Source: Rhizobium sp. (GTDB lineage Bacteria; Pseudomonadota; Alphaproteobacteria; Rhizobiales; Rhizobiaceae). From it: a DNA stretch of 7,418 bases. The notes under the pieces were generated by a model. The model saw only the letters and a list, made by a program, of their open reading frames with translations, did no database searches and was not told where the DNA came from. The position numbers and the translations under genes were made by a program. The DNA is taken from positions 1 through 7,418 of the forward strand of contig DPXQ01000146.1 of the NCBI GenBank assembly GCA_003527225.1, in the 5' to 3' direction. Below are positions 6,373-7,418 of the stretch, one piece after another (the first letter of the stretch is position 1; every line of letters begins with the position of its first letter).

Positions 6373-6525
6373 TCTCAAATGCGTCAGTAGTCGACGTCCA
6401 CCCAGCCGAGGAATGCCAGCAATGGGGTCGTCAGGAGTCGGACAGCTTCCGGCTGTTCTGCCCCCATGCAGACGCTGTCATTTTGTGTCAGAGCGAAGTG
6501 ATCTCTCGGTTAGAGCGCTGATCGC
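6373..6525 (-). other. Intergenic spacer with an unexplained short minus-strand reading frame
   Basis: Between the siroheme-synthase relic and the DevA-like gene no complete gene is recognised. A minus-strand frame opens after a TAA near 6511 and runs to TGA 6384-6386. From an ATG at 6467 it would encode 27 residues (starting MGAEQPEAVRLL and ending GWVDVDY). Its composition looks protein-like but I cannot assign it, and no ribosome binding site is clear. It may be the tail of a lost gene or chance. A 5-bp inverted repeat, GAGCG/CGCTC (6513-6517 and 6523-6527), overlaps the stop codon of the DevA-like gene but has no T-run and is not a convincing terminator. Confidence 0.3.
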
Positions 6526-7221
6526 TCAGCCTCGTTCCTCAACCTTGACAATACGGCCGTCTTCCAATGTCAGGATACGGTCAGCGCGGTCGAGGATGCG
6601 GTTATCATGGGTGACGAGCAAAGTCGTAGTGCCCCGCGCTTCGCCCATGCGTTTCAACAGATCCACGACCTCGGCCGCACTGTCCTTGTCCAGCGCGGCG
6701 GTGGGCTCGTCTGCCAGCACCAGCGCCGGGCTGGAGATAAGGGCCCGAGCCACGGCCACGCGCTGTTTCTGCCCACCTGACAAGTTGGCGGGCAGGTAGG
6801 TCGTGCGGTCTGTCAGGCCGACGAGGCCAAGCGCATGGGCGGCCGCGCGTTGCGCCACGCCGTCGGGCACGCCACCATGCACCTGCACCCCCATCATCAC
6901 ATTCTGCGCCGCAGTCAGGCTTTCATGCAGGTTGTGGGCCTGGAATATGAAGCCCAGATGGCGGCGTAGCGCGACAAGCTGTGCCTGGGGTGCGCCCTTC
7001 AGTTCGTGATCCAGAAGCCGCACCGACCCATCCTGCACCGCGCGGAGGCAGCCGATCAGCGTGAGCACCGTGGTCTTGCCAGACCCGGAAGGGCCCATCA
7101 ATACGGTGAAGCTGCCGCGCTTCAACGTCAGGTTCACGTCGAACAGCGCCTGTTTGCGAACCTCGCCGCTGCCGAACCAGTGGTTTAGCTCCCGTACTTC
7201 AACGATTGTCTCGCTGTCCAT
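6526..7221 (-). CDS. devA: DevA-family ABC exporter ATPase (MacB/LolD-like)
   Basis: Complete protein of 231 residues with all ATPase motifs intact: Walker A GPSGSGKTT at 43-51, Q-loop IFQAHNLH around Gln94, signature LSGGQ at 147-151, Walker B LVLADEP with Asp171 and Glu172, and H-loop His205 in LLVTHDNRILD. The lines LNHWFGSGEVRKQALFDVNL near the start and HDNRILDRADRILTLEDGRI near the end are hallmarks of DevA, the ATPase of DevBCA exporters. These were first known from cyanobacterial heterocyst glycolipid export and are also found in proteobacteria. It would energise a DevC-type membrane protein working with a membrane-fusion (DevB) and outer-membrane partner. The start at 7221 is set by AGGAGG five bases upstream. 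It is convergent with the importer operon and unrelated in function. The exported compound is unknown. Confidence 0.88.
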   Translation of the reverse strand: MDSETIVEVRELNHWFGSGEVRKQALFDVNLTLKRGSFTVLMGPSGSGKTTVLTLIGCLRAVQDGSVRLLDHELKGAPQAQLVALRRHLGFIFQAHNLHESLTAAQNVMMGVQVHGGVPDGVAQRAAAHALGLVGLTDRTTYLPANLSGGQKQRVAVARALISSPALVLADEPTAALDKDSAAEVVDLLKRMGEARGTTTLLVTHDNRILDRADRILTLEDGRIVKVEERG

Positions 7222-7226
7222 GGCAG

Positions 7227-7232
7227 CCTCCT
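7227..7232 (-). promoter_or_regulatory. Shine-Dalgarno of the devA-like gene, overlapping the devC-like stop codon
   Basis: On the minus strand AGGAGG (plus-strand CCTCCT 7227-7232) lies five bases before the ATG at 7219-7221 and overlaps the TAG stop (7231-7233) of the upstream gene. This fixes the devA start and indicates coupled translation of the two exporter genes. Confidence 0.7.
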
Positions 7233-7418
7233 AGAATAGATCGGCAGGGTCGGCAGCGGCAAGCCGACGGGTGGCGATAGCGCCGGACAGGGCCGAAAAC
7301 ACAATGGTGCCAAGGAAGACCGTCACCGCCATCGAGGGCGTCATCCCCAATGGCAGGGTGGTTATCTTGCCCATGATCATCAAAATGGTCGTCCCGACAA
7401 TCAGTCCGGGAATGAAGC
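7231..7418 (-). CDS. devC: DevC-like exporter membrane protein, C-terminal 61 residues (5' end outside window)
   Basis: Translating the minus strand from the right edge gives 61 residues ending at TAG 7231-7233. They begin FIPGLIVGTTILMIMGK and end with IATRRLAAADPADLF. There are two hydrophobic segments (about 1-18 and 29-47). The closing pattern, a last helix with SGAIA, then an RRL-x3-DPADLF tail, is characteristic of DevC-type (FtsX/MacB-like) permeases, whose final helix runs into a short cytoplasmic ADPADIF-like end. The gene lies 9 bases upstream of the DevA-like gene with overlapping translation signals, which supports the pairing. The long periplasmic domain and remaining helices are beyond the window, so completeness cannot be judged. 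Confidence 0.75.
   Translation of the reverse strand, partial: FIPGLIVGTTILMIMGKITTLPLGMTPSMAVTVFLGTIVFSALSGAIATRRLAAADPADLF

Noticed and set aside
6128..6799. Plus-strand open frame of 223 codons across the spacer and devA end
   Set aside because: Ser/Arg-rich low-complexity translation lying opposite the DevA coding region and the siroheme-synthase relic; no motifs or ribosome binding site.
1..7418. CRISPR arrays, tRNA or rRNA genes, insertion sequences, attachment sites
   Set aside because: No regularly spaced repeats, cloverleaf-like sequences, transposase motifs or duplicated ends were seen on reading either strand.

Overview
The window looks like a piece of a GC-rich alphaproteobacterial genome, most likely Rhizobiales or a relative. 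The grounds are the strong G/C third-position bias, compact operons with overlapping or nearly overlapping genes, and the type of sugar/polyol ABC importer present. This is inferred from style and remembered family resemblance, not from a search.

Positions 1-5980 read as one plus-strand catabolic transport operon. It begins inside the 3' end of a medium-chain (MDR) alcohol dehydrogenase gene. A small hairpin follows, then a complete five-gene ABC importer of the CUT1 carbohydrate/polyol type: a periplasmic solute-binding protein (425-1954), two inner-membrane permeases (2078-2953 and 2957-3802) and two different ATPases (3808-4899 and 4904-5980). A strong stem-loop sits between the binding-protein gene and the permeases. 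The last four genes are separated by only 3-5 bases. The likely logic is that the binding protein captures an alcohol, polyol or sugar-like compound, the permease heterodimer driven by the ATPase heterodimer imports it, and the dehydrogenase oxidises it or a product of it. The substrate cannot be read from the sequence.

The most interesting point is the ATPase pair. Most CUT1 importers use one ATPase as a homodimer. Here the first ATPase has an intact LSGGQ signature but lacks the H-loop histidine (Thr), while the second has the histidine but a ruined signature (LTPDL). In a head-to-tail dimer both defects fall in the same composite ATP site, leaving one fully canonical site and one degenerate site. 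The pair resembles GlpS/GlpT of the rhizobial glycerol importer, but the gene order and partner proteins differ.

Positions 5981-6525 hold no intact gene. On the minus strand lies a fragment (5995-6369) resembling the linker and start of the methyltransferase domain of siroheme synthase (CysG/CobA), cut off at both ends. Next to it is a short anonymous reading frame. This looks like a decayed junction between two unrelated blocks.

From 6526 to the end, on the minus strand and convergent with the importer operon, is part of a DevBCA-type exporter operon: a complete DevA-like ATPase (6526-7221) and the last 61 residues of a DevC-like membrane protein (7231-7418). The rest, including any DevB-type adaptor, lies beyond the window.
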